Below, one piece after another: positions 35,748 to 50,210 of a DNA stretch of 64,000 bases (the first letter of the stretch is position 1; each line of letters opens with the position of its first letter). Both the position numbers and the translations under genes were made by a program. Below the pieces are notes generated by a model, which had not been told where the DNA came from, made no database searches, and was given only the letters and a program-made list of their open reading frames with translations. This stretch comes from Erigeron canadensis (lineage: Eukaryota; Streptophyta; Magnoliopsida; Asterales; Asteraceae), in contig NC_057761.1 in assembly GCF_010389155.1 (NCBI RefSeq), positions 7,690,501 to 7,754,500 on the forward strand. The letters are read 5' to 3'.

Positions 35748-36541
35748 CTTACTTTTACATATACTTGTTATACACATATTCATATACATATATTTACACA
35801 TATATATGCATATATCTTTCATGTGAAATACTAGGGCTCAGATTTATTAATCTGCATATAAACTTCTAAACATTATAATGTTATTTTATCAATATATAAT
35901 AAGTTAAATAGTTTTGTGTGATTTTTATTAAGTAAGTTTTGGAGAAATTAGGTTAAAGTTAAAATACATGGAATGGACTTTATTCTACTTTATGAGCTTA
36001 AGATTTTTGTATTAGTATTAGAATTAACAAAAGAATTGTGTGTGTGTGTGTGCGCGTGCATGTGCGGACGTTATTAGGTTTAACGTAAAAGAGTAATTTG
36101 GAGGATGGAAATTGGAGGCTGTAAATGTAACTGTTTTTAGTAATCTTATGGTGTTTGTTTTATTGAATTAATGACCTGAAAGAAGGCTATTCAGGTCGGT
36201 TTTTTTTTGTGTGGCTCTTTTTAGCAGTTGCACGCTATATGTTTTAATCGTTTTCAACAAAGGACAGGATAAGGACATAATGTTTTCTTATTTTTTTATG
36301 TCATAATTATACTTGTGTTATACGATTTCTTCTGGGGCCAGATATTAATATCTACCTTGTGGTTTAATAGTAACTGCAGTATCCAGAAGATAAGAATTGT
36401 AACGGCAAAAGTTCATACACAGTCGTAATTTTCTGATATCGTGTTTTAACTAACTATCTTAAAGTTGAATCTGTTATTTTGGTGATTTGCGAAACTCTTA
36501 TATGAAGTTGAAGATCTTAAATGGGCTTTTTTTTGTTTTAG
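35707..36541 (+). other. Leader (5' UTR) intron of the RBM39-like gene
   Basis: A CTTTCAG|GTATAT donor-like junction at 35706/35707 and a polypyrimidine TTTTTGTTTTAG acceptor ending at 36541 frame an 835 bp intron. The exon after it reaches the start codon in 38 bases. The upstream exon is pyrimidine-rich, as leader exons often are. The splice is inferred from signals only. Confidence 0.55.
35717..35745 (+). repeat. Homopolymer run of 29 C, 10 bases into the leader intron
   Basis: An uninterrupted C tract just after the splice donor. The opposite strand is a 29 G run that could form quadruplexes. Length should be treated as uncertain. Confidence 0.8.
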
Positions 36542-36579
36542 TTTCCAAACAGTGTCGGAGAGTATTAGCTGACGGTACA

Positions 36580-39500
36580 ATGGATTTTGATGAATATGAT
36601 TACTTGGAAAAAATGGTGGAAAATCCAGAGGCAACAAATGCAGAGAAAACACCAAATGGTGGTGAAGTAACTGGTAAAAATGAAGATAAAGAACGAAGGC
36701 AGAGCTCTAGACATAGAAGTGAGAAGGACAGTGATGATCGTAGGTCAAAACGTGCAAAACCGGGTGAGGAGTTGCGTGACCGTGAGAAAGAAAGGGGCCC
36801 ATCGCACCATCGTTCGTCTCCAAAAGATGGGGATAGAAGTGATAGAGAAAGACAAAGGAGTAGCCGTGAAACCAGAGAGAGGGAAAAGGACAAGGGAAGG
36901 GACAGGGAAAAAGACAAGGACAGGGGCAGGGAGGAGAAGAATGGCAAGGGTAGAGATAAAGATAGAGAAAGAGATAGAGACAAAGAAAGAGACAGAGGCA
37001 CGGACAGGGAGAGGGATCGTGTGAGAGGACGGAGGGAACATGGACGTGAACATGAGAAAGAGAGGGAGGATAAAGAACAAGAAAAAGAACCTGAGAGGCC
37101 ACATCGTAGTGGTAGCAGGTCAGAAAGGCATAGAAATGAACAAGACAGGGAAAAGAGTCGGGATAGGGAAAAGAGTCGGGATAGTGAAAAGAGCCGGGAC
37201 AGAGAAAAGAGTCGGGAAAGGGAGAAGAGTCGTGATAGGGAGCTTAAAGATAGAGAAAAAGAAAGGGAAACTAGAGAACCTGATCGAGAAAGCAGGTACT
37301 TTTCATGTTCTCATTTCATGTGGTTTCATTCATATCTTGTTGTTTGCCATTTGAGATTATCCATCATTGGTTGTTCGACTGTGACATCGACTTGATCATT
37401 TTTTGTTTGCTTATGAATTTTTGCTGTATCACCATGTAGCTTTGTGATCCTAGTGTACTGTACAGTCTGAATGAATAGATAGTAAAATACATTGGTAACT
37501 AGAATTCCAGGCAGAGTACTACTAATTTGAATGATGTTCTTGGACTATCTTCCACAATTTGTGATTCTAGGGTGGGTGGCGGTGTAGATCTTATTACTAG
37601 GTTTTGTTTATTCTGAAGTCTGATTTCTGAACTTAATTTGTGTAGGCTTTTAGACATATAAAAGCTTTCTGGTAGAGCAGTTGTATCTATTAGAGTGAGT
37701 TTAGCAACTAATAGTAATTAGATATGTGGGAGACTGGGAGTCTGTCTTGTAATACTTATCTAAGCTAGATTTACAGGGAATAAGAGGAACCATTCATTAA
37801 CCATCAGTTGGCCGGTCTTGCAAGTGATTTTTTTGAGATAAAGTTTTAAGTATAAAGAAACATAGTTGATTGCAAGTTTTTGATGAACTTTTTCGGTGAT
37901 GTTGTGGCCACTAAATTGTCAACCAAACAGGCAAAAATGCCTTCTCATTTACCGGTGTCTTCCTTCAATAGATTTTCACTTTTTGTTATACAATTTGCAC
38001 AATAATGTTCATAAGATTGCATGTCAAGCTCTGGTAATTATTGGCTGTAACATGAGAATCTACGAGGTAACAGAGCCAAGATAGCCAGGTTGTCTCCAGA
38101 ATGACTCACATGCAAATATCCACCAACTCTCAACCTTCGTTGCCACAGTTGTGGTCTCAGTTTGTGCTTTTTCCCTTCATTGAGCAAGTTATTAAGTTGA
38201 CTTCTAGACCATATCCATTGTCTGAAGCTTGGGATAGCTGAACAGTTTTTGTTTATTTAGATTAAACTGCATGTTTGAATTTTCAATTTACCCCAATGGG
38301 ATGAATCTCGGTTTATCATGGGGATTGCACATGTCATCCTATCCTGGCATAACATGAAAGCTAACCACTTTAAAGACGTCATTGTCTGAGTTCAATTTTG
38401 TCGATCTTCTGTAGATCTTGTTCATGTTTTGGAAGGGAATCTGTGTATCAAATTGTGTATTTACCCTACTTCTATCAGGTCATTCCCATTCACAACCCAA
38501 CCCAACAATACTATTCATTAAAAAACTTATTTTTCTCTCTTACATTTACCCAACCCAACTAATACCAATTTCTACACTCCCATTAACAACCCAACAAAAC
38601 TATTCTTTTTAATATATAATTATGTTTTTAATTAATATTTCTTTTATTTAAAATTAATTTAAAATGTTAGAAATACTATTTTAACTCAATATATTAAGTT
38701 ATCAATCATCATCATTCTATATCACATATTTAAACATTTTTTTTTATGGATTTTAGATTTATCTTAATTATATATAAATTAGTTTTAAAATTAATAAAAC
38801 ATATGAAAGTATAATATTGATAAAAGAAACTTACAAAAGAAAAGAAAGGAAACAAATAAAGAAAAAACACAAAACTTTGAATTATTGATCCACAAACATC
38901 ATCGGCTAACCGACTAAGTCGGTCATTGTTTGCATGGTTTAATATTTGTTTTCCACTTTAAGTCCGACCGACCAAACACTATAACACCCGATGGTCTCAT
39001 TGCTCAGGTTCTTAATGGTATTTCTGCTACTCACAGTATTGATTCTTTCGCTGGTAACATAGTTACCTTGTGATATCTTAGTTTTTAGAATTTTGAATGT
39101 TAGAAATATTGTTTTGAGAAAAGAATATTGAACTCTAGATCTGGGAACTCGCAGGTCATGGGTTTAAACACCTCCCTTCTAGGCTATATAAAGGCTTGAA
39201 ATTGCAAGATTGGGGTTTCAAGTTGGTGGCCCTTTTGGCAGGGTGATGATGTCATGCTATGATTTTCATTATCCCCCACCTTTGGACTAGCATCATCTTA
39301 TTTATATCTGTTCTGTTGCAGAAATGCTGTTATGGGAGTAGTGGGCTTTGCTTTACTGAGGCTCTGCTTGTGGATATCAAGAGCCATTTATCTTTTGCAG
39401 GATATTATATTGCCATATGTTATATATATCATATGCGATAATTACTTTTAAATTTCAGGTCTAATACCACCAATAGTTATTCAACCAATTTGATCACCAT

Positions 39501-42500
39501 AGATTTCAGAACCAAAGTTTTTTGTGTTTCACATCGACTGAAAAGTCCATCTGTGCTAAAAAAAAGTTTTATCTGTCAACATGTGATATGTTTTTTCTTT
39601 TAAATCACTATATGTAAGCTGTAGCAGGTCCAAAACCTCCAATTTAATAGTATTGTCATGTCTCTGCATTTGATGTTCAAGTAAGCTTAGGTTCAATAGA
39701 AAAAGGTACAAAACCTATCCCTCATTGTCGTCTGAATTTGGGTTACATAGTTTTGTATGGCTTTTTTTCTTATCACACTGTTAATTGTTACTTTGTTCTC
39801 CAGGTGTTTTTTTTAATATATCAAATAAACAGCCTGCAATTTCACATTCTTTAACCTTAAAATGTTGCGTTATGAAGAACTTGATATGTGATTCTGGCCT
39901 TCAGTTACACAGATCGAAGAGTAGTTGCATATATGAAGTGTTCTGCTTGTCTTTACATTATAAGTGCACAAGTAACTTTATGGAAAGCTTGCAAAAAGTG
40001 GTTTCATTAGCATAACAGTAAAGATTAGTTATAGCTGGTTGATTTGCAATGTTTGATTTTCTGCAGGCGTTATAAAGACAAAAAGGAAGGAGGGGCAGAA
40101 CCAGAGGTAGATCCAGAACGAGATCAGCGCACTGTCTTTGCATATCAGGTAATGGAACATGCTGGTAACTGTTTGTATATATGCTGTGATGGATACTTAT
40201 TCAATCACATTCAAAAAATGTCACAGATATCTCTGAAGGCTGATGAAAGAGATGTTTACGAGTTCTTCTCGAGGGCTGGCAAGGTCAAGTCTAGAACCTT
40301 TTCTTTGTATTGCGTTTGTTTTTTGAATTGTTTTCTATTTGTATTTTTTGCCAAGTGTCAAATGTATGGTTTGTGTTTCATAATTTAGGTGGTAGACTGG
40401 TAGTACATGAATATTGGATGAACACTATATAGTCAATGTTGGTTCTTCATTTGGCAACTAGTTGATTTGTCAAAAACATTATAAAAAGTGATTTCTTCTT
40501 TTTGTATGACGTTGCTGATAGAATCAATCTTAATTTCAGGTTCGAGATGTACGTCTTATTATGGATCGTAACTCGAGACGCTCAAAGGGGGTTGGGTATG
40601 CTTTTCTGCTGTACATCAGTTATCTATTGTGAAAGTTGTCGGACATAATTAATGTTGTCAAAGAGTTCTCACATAAAAATTTTTAATGAATGGGTCACTT
40701 GTTGCTGTACACCATGTAACAAGGTCTAAAACCAGTCTATCGATTTCCTAATATAAAACACTTGATATGATAAAAAGATCATCCAGATGCTTCATACGAA
40801 GGTCTCACTATACATGCCAAGATGGGTGGGCATGACTCAGGAGGACGTGTTGGACAGGCCGAGTAACCATCAACCGGGTTCTGATTGAGACGAGGCGGGT
40901 CGGATAATGGATTATGTTGTCCCACAAACACTTCTTTGCCTGTTTTTTTATTTTTATTTTTATTTATAGATATGCATACATTAGTTTTACAATGGTAACG
41001 AAACGTAGTTAATAAGGTTTCACGCTTCATACAACATAAATGGGCTTTGGGTTATCTTCATCCCTTTAGGGGTATATCCTTCACGATATCCATAGGATTA
41101 TCTTACCATGTCTTAACTTTTAATCACAAAAAATTATTTTTCAATATTTTTAGGTTATCTTTATCCATGGGTTATCTTCATGTTTAGGAGCTAGGTTAGG
41201 AGTTTTCCAGTGTGACTTTTTTAGGATGTTAGCCCATTAGGCTTAGTCTTTTGTGATACTGACCTAGATAAAACAAAACCCTAATTAACGTATACATAAG
41301 TGAGTGGGTAGAATTTTTCACCAATTGACCTCATCATTGTGAACTTGAGAGCAAGGGAAATACTGAACCTATGATGACTTGAAATAGAAGGTTTGTTTGC
41401 ATATGTTTTACAAGCTTCCATTATCGAAGTTAAATGTCTACGAATTAAATTGGGTTTAGGTTGAAACAAGCCAGGTTGGTTTGCATTGACCAGAGGACCA
41501 CTTATTGTTGAGTGATGTTTTGCTGATAGATAATTAAGTTGTTAGTAGTCGTTATTAAAACAATATTCTAATATTTATTTTTTTAGCAAAGGAAATAATG
41601 TATAATTTTATATTTAAACAATTTATGATGTTCTAGGCATTAAAATGAGACTTTGAGGTTACTTCCATCTTATTTTGTCCCCTTAACATTTGGATAAGTT
41701 TTTCTAATTGCCCCATTTGGGATGAAGCCTAAATGTGATGACAAAAATTTGACATTTCTACCTCTGGGTCTCATCATCTATATTTATATCCGTCCCATTT
41801 TTAAATGTCCTAGTTTGACTTTTTGAGTCTTTGTGTTCCAACCTTGACTTTAAGCATATATTTTCTGTATTATATAATACTTGATGAAAATTATACCTAT
41901 GAAAATACATTTTAAACACATTTCATTCATATATTTTGCATAAAGTACTATATAATACAAACAAAAATATGCAAGGTCTGAGTTAGAAAATAAAGATTTA
42001 AAAAATTGCGAAAAAGGCAGTATATTATAAAATATTTGGGTTCTGTCTGAAAATTTGAATTTTTAAGTATACGGATTTTATTATTTTACCCCTATTTTTA
42101 ATACACTAAAAAGGTTAAATGCAAAATCTATTAGTAAAAGCAAGTTCAAGTTAACTAAATCATAAATTGAACGTATATATTATAGTAAAAAGTCAACATA
42201 ACAATTAATGGGAAAACATTCAAATAAAAAATTAATCTGTGGCATCACTATAACCCTATCTCTTACACAACTATCACAGCTACCGGACACCTCACTCCTG
42301 ACTTGTTACGCATGTGTCCTTGCAAACATCTTGAAACACATTCAGCTTCCGTGCATTGCGCAGACACACTTCTAGTTAAGGGGTGAGCAAGTGAAATTCT
42401 GGACCTGTGATGACTGAAATGGAAGCTTTGTATATGTTTTACAACTTGCTCTCCGAATGGAAATTAAATATCTATAAATGAAGAAGACCATCATATATTT

Positions 42501-45500
42501 TAATGTTATTTCTGTATTTAAATTTTGTTGTGTATTATAATATAAGTCATTTTCAGGTACATCGAATTTTATGATTCAATGTCTGTCCCAATGGCAATTG
42601 CACTGTCCGGTCAGCTTCTCCTTGGTAACCCGGTGATGGTTAAACCATCTGAAGCCGAAAAGAATCTTGTGCAATCCACTGCAACTGCTGGTGCTGCAGG
42701 TGGTACAGGTGCATATGCAGGAGGGGCAAGAAAATTGTATGTTGGCAATCTGCATTACAATATGAAGGAGGATCAGCTTCGTCAGGTTTGACACCCTTTG
42801 TTGTTTGTTGTGAAATACCAATCAAAAGATCTTTGCTGAACAAATGAAAATAGTTGCTAAGTTTTAGTAGTTTTTAAACATTGTTAATTTGGTATGTAGA
42901 GTTGTAGACTGCCAGAGTGCCAGTTTCTCGATCCTCTGTAATCTGTATGTAATTGGGGGTATTTTCTGTCTAACACACCATAGGCCTTTCAAAATCACTT
43001 TAACTTTCTTCTATTCTCAGGGAATGTGGTGCATAATGATTGCATCCAGTTTTTAAAAAAACTTTGGAGTGTAACATAATTAAATCTGGATGACCTAAGA
43101 TGTGGCAAGATCTCATAAGAAGGATATAGACTGGAGCTCCATATGTTTGTCTAAGCATACATAATAATACATACGTAGTTTTGAGGTGTATATGGATGCA
43201 TATATGCATACTGTTTTGTAATGTCTAGTTTTTATAACTTAGGCATGGTATGCATGTAGCTACTTATTATTGGAAGGCTAGTTTTCATAAGTTTATATAT
43301 ATGATACTGAAGCCAAACAAAGGCTAATCTTTATATATTTAACACAGAAGCATTACCTTCTTTCTAGTGATTTTCTGAAATTGAGCCTATGGTGTGCACC
43401 GTCTTTCCTAAGCAATGCGTTTATGATGTAACCTTATATACTGTTCAGGTTTTCGAATCATTTGGTACAGTAGAGCTGGTGCAGTTACCTACTGATGAGA
43501 CTGGGAATTGTAAAGGTTTTGGTTTTATTCAGGTCAGCTTCGCTTATTGTATCTTGTTTTAATTTTGGCTTATACAGATCAGTATGCTGCATAAGATGGT
43601 GCATCATATATATTGCAGCTAGTGGTACATGTGTTTTTGAGTTGAATCTTGGATGCAAACTTAGGCATTTTCTGTTTCTATTCAGTTTGCTCGGCTTGAA
43701 GATGCGAGGGCTGCACAGAGTTTGAATGGGCAGTTGGAGATTGCAGGGCGAATGATGAAGGTACGTAGCTTTGTGTAATATGAGTGACGTGTCAAAAGTA
43801 GGAATTGGATTTTTTCCATCGTCTTTCTTTCATTATAGGTAAAGGTGGAATTTTTGACCCTTTTTACCTTTGAATGGGTTGATTCAGGTTAATTGTTAAA
43901 TATGAAAGTTAAGCTTAAAAGGGTACATATTGAAAGTGGTCCAGAGTGTATTTACTTGCACAACCTACTTAATCTGTCTGTTAATAAGTTACTACTGTAA
44001 TGATATCTTTCATTATAATATTTAACACAAATGGCTATTAAACCTTTTCAAATTTTGTTGTGAGTCAACCTAACCGGTTTTAACATGCACCAAAGTTGCC
44101 TGCCACTGATAACCCACACATTTTGCTACCCCTGGCTTACACGTGTCTGTCTAATTGTTCTTAATGCACCCCACATAGTATCTTATGGATTTCGAAATTA
44201 TGTTCTTTTAGTTAATGTATTTACTTTTTAGATATTGGAACATTTTATGAAATGACATCAGACTTTAGGGGTTGTTTAATGCTAGACAGGTAGTTCTCTT
44301 CTGATGTGCTGATTGTATTTTGGAATACTAAAACTTCTAATGCAGGTGTCCGCAATTACTGATCAATCTGGAATGCAAGAAATGGGTGTTAATCCTGGTG
44401 ATTTTGATGATGATGATGGGGGTGGCTTGGTTAGTAGCTGTTTTTCTTATAAAATCTTATTGGGCATATTTTTATTAATTGTTCATTCCATCAGCTTTCA
44501 CGAACAGTTCTAATTAATTTCTTAGTCCCTGATGTAGTTTTGCAAGTATCATTAATATCTTGACTTTTGAGTTTTGTCCATTGATTTCCAGTCTTTGAAT
44601 GCACGTTCTCGAGCACTTCTCATGCAGAAATTGGACCGAAGTGGAACCACAACAAGGTCCTGAACAAAATTAATCTCTGGTTTTGTGTTATTATTTCTGC
44701 TCTTAGCATTTATTAATTAATGGACCGATTGGTTTATACTTTTCCTTTAACTTGTCAGATATTAAATAGTTACCCTGTCCCAAAATAATTGTCTTCCAGA
44801 CAAAAACAACACACAATTTGAGAAATATCCATGTAATGTAAATTTCAGCTAGCTAAATGACCATGTAATCCTTACTAAATTGTACAATCAATGCCGTTCT
44901 TCTCTCTTTTGATGTACATGGGGGTAAAATAGGAAACTTGGTCTATATTTTTGGAAATTGGCAATAAGTTTGAGTCAAACTAAAAGAGTTAGGTGGACAA
45001 TGTTTTGGATCAGAGGCAGTATTTAAGTATCTGTTAAATATGGAAATGGGTCAATATTAGTCAAGAGTATGCATTCAAAATGCTTAAATCTTTGTAACAT
45101 GTTTTTATTAAAAAGTTAGATTAGATTGCCATCTGTTTTGACCTGCTACTCAACCAGCTGCTCTCATTTCCTCCCTATGTGCCTGTGAATCTGTGATGAA
45201 ATTGTATATGATTTTCGTTTTGCAGTGTTGTTGGATCTATGGGCATGCCAACCACCAATGGTATGGGTTTACCACTACCACCGCCACCACCTGGAGCTGT
45301 TCTTTTTCCTGGTGCTAATCTTCCTGTTCCACCTGTTACTGTTCCATCCATAGAGAGTATTGGTGCCCCTAGCGAATGTTTATTGTTGAAAAACATGTTT
45401 GATTCTGAGTTGGAGGTTAGTGGTGTTAATTCACAAGTCTCTTTTATGCCATGAATTTTAAAGCTGTTAATGCTTCTTTTTATTCAGGATGAGCCAGATT

Positions 45501-47223
45501 TTGATGTAGATATCAAGGAAGATGTTCAATCAGAATGCTCAAACTTTGGAAAGCTAAGGCATATTCACGTTGAGAAGTAAGTTTCTTTTTGCATAAGGTG
45601 TATTGTAATTGATGTTGGTTGGTAACCAACCATTTTATTTAATTTTGAACACTTCGTTTCAGAGTCTTCTAGCAGGCGGGTTGGGTACGGTTAATAGCTA
45701 AGGGGATGGGTTGACCCGGAACACTGTTTGACGAGTGTCAAATTATGATTATAGAAGTTATATAATTAATTAAGAATCTACTTTATAAGTAAAAATGGTT
45801 TAGGAGGTCTTTATGCATTAAAAGTATACTATGGGTAAGTTCCAATTCATTTGACCCATTTTGCACGTTTATGTGATCGTTTTGTGATTTTAACTGTTTA
45901 TTTTTTGAGATATAACAAAACCCACCCCATTTATAACAATGGGGAATTGGCACCTCTTGTTTATTTTTTAAATTCTCTCATGTTTCATTTTACCTCATAT
46001 TAGGAGAGCAATAAAACCAAAAACTGAATCTTGAAACACTAATTAAAAAGTTTACAAAGTAAACCATGAAGGGATAAGTTTGCATATCACATTTTAAAGA
46101 ATAAGTTCTAAGATCGTCTGACAAGTATGATTACCACACTTTAAGGTTTAACTTGATAGACATTTTTATCATTCACGTATCAAAACCACTCAATGAATAT
46201 GTGCAACTTGCAAAGTTGCAACCAAATTTTTATTTTCTATAGTGTGAATATATCATATAAAAGCAAACAACACACTGTAAATGTGAAAGAGTCAGGACCT
46301 GATACAATTGTAATTCGCAATCCAATATACTTTTGCCATTCTCAAAATAAACCAATATTTGTTTTGGGGGAGAGTATTTCGGGTCAACTTGTACCAAATA
46401 TTACGAATATTTTGTGAAGGGTCTGACTATTTAACGCTCAAATGTTTGGCAGTTCTGCTGTTACTCTCGACCTATTTCTATTTTCTAAGATTTTACCAGC
46501 ATTCCATATGTTTGACTTCTTTGTTTTTTCATGTAACCTAAAGATGAATACTTTCTTTGAATAACAGAAACAGTGCCGGATTTGTGTATTTGCGTTTTGA
46601 GAACACTCAGTTTGCAGTAGCTGCCCAACGTGCACTTCATGGGAGATGGTTTGCTGGAAAGATGATCACTGCCACATTTATGGTACATCTTCCCTGCTTC
46701 ATACATGGGTTGAAAGTTGCAGCGTATTTTATGGTTTAAATTATCATTTATTTCAAAAAAGTTGAACTACTCTAGTTTTTGAAGTCCATTATCAATCCAT
46801 ATGCTGACTTGTTTTGGCGTTCTGGTTTGGTGTGTGGAAATTTTGACCCATTTCGTTTGCAATTCTCTATATATTTATATAAATATATAGTAATATATTT
46901 ATATAAATATATAGTTAGCATAAAAGGAAATGTGAAATGGGTTGAAAGTCACAAAGTATATTTCAAATGTTTAAAATTGCCTAAAGTACTTATCAAAAAT
47001 GTAGATTATTATAGCGTATAATTTGTAATCGTATTTGACACATTAAATTTTTATTAGAATTTATCCTTGGGACTAGTTTTCGACCTGCACTGCCCACCGT
47101 TTCCTGCCTCTAGTTTGGTGGTTAATTTTAGTTATTAAGTTTGAGTTTAGTTAACCAAGTATTTATTAAATGTCGATGCAGCTGCCAAATGATTACGCAG
47201 CCAAATTTCCAGACAGCTCATAG
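36580..47223 (+). CDS. RBM39/CAPER-type splicing factor, 627 aa, three RRMs, thirteen coding exons
   Basis: A nuclear SR-like protein that helps U2AF65 and the U2 snRNP choose 3' splice sites. Exons: 36580-37295, 40067-40148, 40227-40283, 40540-40595, 42557-42785, 43449-43532, 43686-43760, 44346-44429, 44592-44656, 45226-45415, 45488-45576, 46568-46682 and 47182-47223. All introns are GT..AG and the frame is open. Residues about 35-240 are a charged RD/RE/RS domain. RRM1 spans about 260-338 (RNP1 KGVGYIEF, 301-308). RRM2 spans 363-437 (RKLYVGNL; RNP1 KGFGFIQF, 402-409). A third RRM from about 534 to 614 is of the UHM type with its RWF motif (602-604). A PLPPPPPGA linker lies between RRM2 and RRM3. 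The ATG at 36580 was chosen because the upstream codons belong to leader and intron. The short last exon encodes LPNDYAAKFPDS. Confidence 0.93.
37143..37240 (+). repeat. 18 bp coding minisatellite in the RD/RE domain
   Basis: About five copies of an 18 bp unit encode DREKSR-type hexapeptides (DREKSRDREKSRDSEKSRDR). Likely to vary in copy number without breaking the frame. Confidence 0.85.
46867..46914. repeat. AT-rich palindrome, two 24 bp copies, in intron 12 of the RBM39-like gene
   Basis: The 24 bp segment from CTATATATTT to AAATATATAG is its own reverse complement. A second nearly identical copy follows directly. Could extrude a cruciform. Confidence 0.8.
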
Positions 47224-50071
47224 ATGGGTGGATGTTTGTAAGCTTCAGACACAACTGCCTCAAAACGACAAGTCCATGTGTCCAAACAGCATGCAAAGAA
47301 AAATGTGGTTGTTGAATGAAAGTTTTAGCAGATTTTGGTTGTACTTTCAGATGACTTTCTGAAGTGTGTAAAAGAACAAAGTTTGATACTTATCAACTGC
47401 AGGCGTTTGTGTTTGTCATCATTTTAAGGAAACCCTTGGATATACCATGACTTTAATACATGTAGTATGATTTCTTGATACAGTTCGAATTGATTGAGGT
47501 TAGAAATTTATCAATACTACATTATAAAAGCATTATAAAGCATTTGATCTATTATTCATTCTTTTAGCTTTCTACATTTGATATTAACACTCCATGTAAC
47601 AAATAATTTTACCTTTCTGTAGACAATTGAAGGTAATCTATAAATAGATCCTCTATGTAAAGTCACTTAAAACTATCAAAAGACTTCAAATAAATAAGTA
47701 AATCAAGTATTTTCATAGCGCTTCAAAGCTGTTGCATTAATGTTACTGAGTTTGTAACAATCACCATTCACACATCACAACTCAACACCTGTTTTGTTTC
47801 TTTGTTTCAATGTTTTCACACCTCAACAATCGGTCGCTCCATCTATAACTCAAATGGCAAATCGACTTCTTGGTTTAAATATCAGCCCTCCCCTCGTTTT
47901 GCAGCTTAAGAGATCAAATCGCGCACCTAAAGAAGTTTATGGCAAATATAAACTAAACAATTATCAAGGATTTCAATTTCAATAGTATTCAAGTCAATAT
48001 ATTGTTAGGCCTCGTGTTGAACCTCTAAATAATAATCTATCAAAATGACTTCTAGCATCACAGAAAGGATCGAAATCACCTTCCAAGAATTTTTTTCGAC
48101 CACCTTATCTTTATAAGTATCAACAAATGGTGTTCGACCATGTTATCAATACCAAGTATTTCATTACTACATGATCACGCACTTTAGTGTTCAAATAGTG
48201 AATGACAACGAACTGCATGATTATAATATAGATCACTGTAAGCCAATAATGTGACGTATCAGAATGCTCTTACGTATCAAAAGGGTAGTGATCCGTACAC
48301 CACCAAACATGTTTTACATAGTACATATTTGGGAGTTGTACGATGAAATATTCTTCACTAACAGTCGTGCAATTAAGGATGCATTAAAAAGCTGGGTTTG
48401 TACTTGTTAGTGATGGATGTTTGGTTAAAATGAAAAATGTTTTGCTTTTGAGATTTCGATTACCGTTAGTCTTTCTAGAGATGGATGGTTGACCCATAAA
48501 TTCATTACACTACGTTATCTTTACATACATAAACATAAGGGATAAAGACACCAGAGTGTAACCAACCATAAATAAAAGGTTATGTAATGTAACCAACTAC
48601 TCGAGCTACTTCCATTATATAACTAAATTAACCAAAAGCAATACTGATTATGCATAGTATTTATTGTTGATTGTCACAACACTTAAGAAGTTTGACTAGA
48701 TTTGTGTCCATTTTAAATACACAAGTTGTTTATGACATTTTCTAGATAAAATGAATTGTTAAATATGTAAAAACTGGATGTCGTAACTATACCGACTTTT
48801 GATTTAAAAGAAAATGAATAATAATTTACATGAACATTCTACATTTGTACCTTTTATTTCTTATTCGAATTAATGTATTAAATTGTTGGAAAGAAAAAAG
48901 AACTTTAAACTCATTTTTAGAAACTAAATATATTGATTAAAAAAATAGTATTTGAGATTCATTATTGAATTAAAGGATAGAACCTGAGATATAAATAAAC
49001 GGAGATCGATATGTATTAGTGATTTGTTATTTAGTAAATTTAAAAGAAAAGAATTAAAAATTTTAAAAACTATAAATTTATGTAAAAATCATCAACTTTT
49101 ACTAATCATATTAAATATTGGGTGTACATTAAAGAATTATTGGTAAAATCAAAGATTTTGATTGGTTAAGTAATAGATGAGATTTTTTATACAAATGTTA
49201 ATATCTATAAATCTATAAACCCTTATAAAACATATTGAAATTTCTATTTTATGAAATTCAGCACTTTTTTATACTTAAAATATCCCTATTTCTTAATCAT
49301 AATTTCCATATACACCTAATCTATACTTTTATAATAATAATAAGAAAATAACACTCTTTTTAAATGTTACATGGAAAAACTATCTAAAATAACATTAATG
49401 ATTAAATTACATTATCAGTAATTTATCTTTTATTATATCTTCATTAACCTTTAAATCAATTACTAAGTTACTTTTACATCAATTATCTATACCACTTGAC
49501 GCCGCCTCCACCACCAACAGTCGCTCCCACCACCACATCGTCGCCGCCACGACCACCGCCGCATTGCGTGAGTACCATGCTAGTAAATACTAGTATACTA
49601 ATGTATTTTTAACCACTTGGTCTTAATTTAAGTGACCAGCTGGGGCCTTTGATGTTAATTTGGAGACCTGAGATCGAATCTTGATTTTTCATGGTTTTAA
49701 GCATTTATCTCTTGAGCGTGTGGTCATACGTGTAGATAATAACCCTTTGAACTTCTAGAAGTGGTAGAGATTATAATGATGATTGCTTGCGTTCGTTTTA
49801 TCGTTTAGATAGATCCACTGATGATTGATCGATGTTGACAAAATACAACATGGGAAAATAGGTAACATGCTAATAACAAACTTTTCATAATAAAAGGACT
49901 AAACCCGTGTATTTATATAACTTTAAGGGGTCAATATACAACTGTGTCGAAACTATACTTAACTTGGAGCAAAAGAAGCCCTATACATACCCCCCTTCCT
50001 CCTCTTTGCTCAATCCATCCATCCAAAGTTTTCATAAAATCAAAGCATTGCAATCAGTTTTTAACATCTGG
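47224..50071. other. Intergenic between the RBM39-like gene and RPN3
   Basis: The first few hundred bases should be the 3' UTR. At 47794-47985 a 63-residue frame ending LKRSNRAPKEVYGKYK faintly resembles the 'RRS.R..KPP' linker of Copia polyproteins. Near 49600-49800 a GAGATCGAATCTTG stretch resembles a tRNA B box and may be a SINE relic. A CCACCACC-rich stretch at 49500-49565 is low complexity. Nothing else recognised. Confidence 0.45.
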
Positions 50072-50205
50072 GTATGTTTTAATTTCAAAACCCCATCACG
50101 AAAAATGTCATCTTTTTACTCATTATTATAGATATATTATATATATTGTATGTATATGTATAGGTATATGTAAATGTATTATATGATTGGATTTTGATTA
50201 TACAG
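50072..50205 (+). other. Leader (5' UTR) intron of RPN3
   Basis: An ACATCTGG|GTATGTTT donor and a TTTTGATTATACAG acceptor give a 134 bp intron ending five bases before the start codon. Inferred from splice signals. Confidence 0.6.
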
Positions 50206-50210
50206 GAAAA

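Noticed and set aside
36600..37104. Several Ser/Leu- or Pro-rich minus-strand frames
   Set aside because: They are antisense to the GA-rich RD/RE exon of the splicing factor, which produces long open antisense frames by composition.
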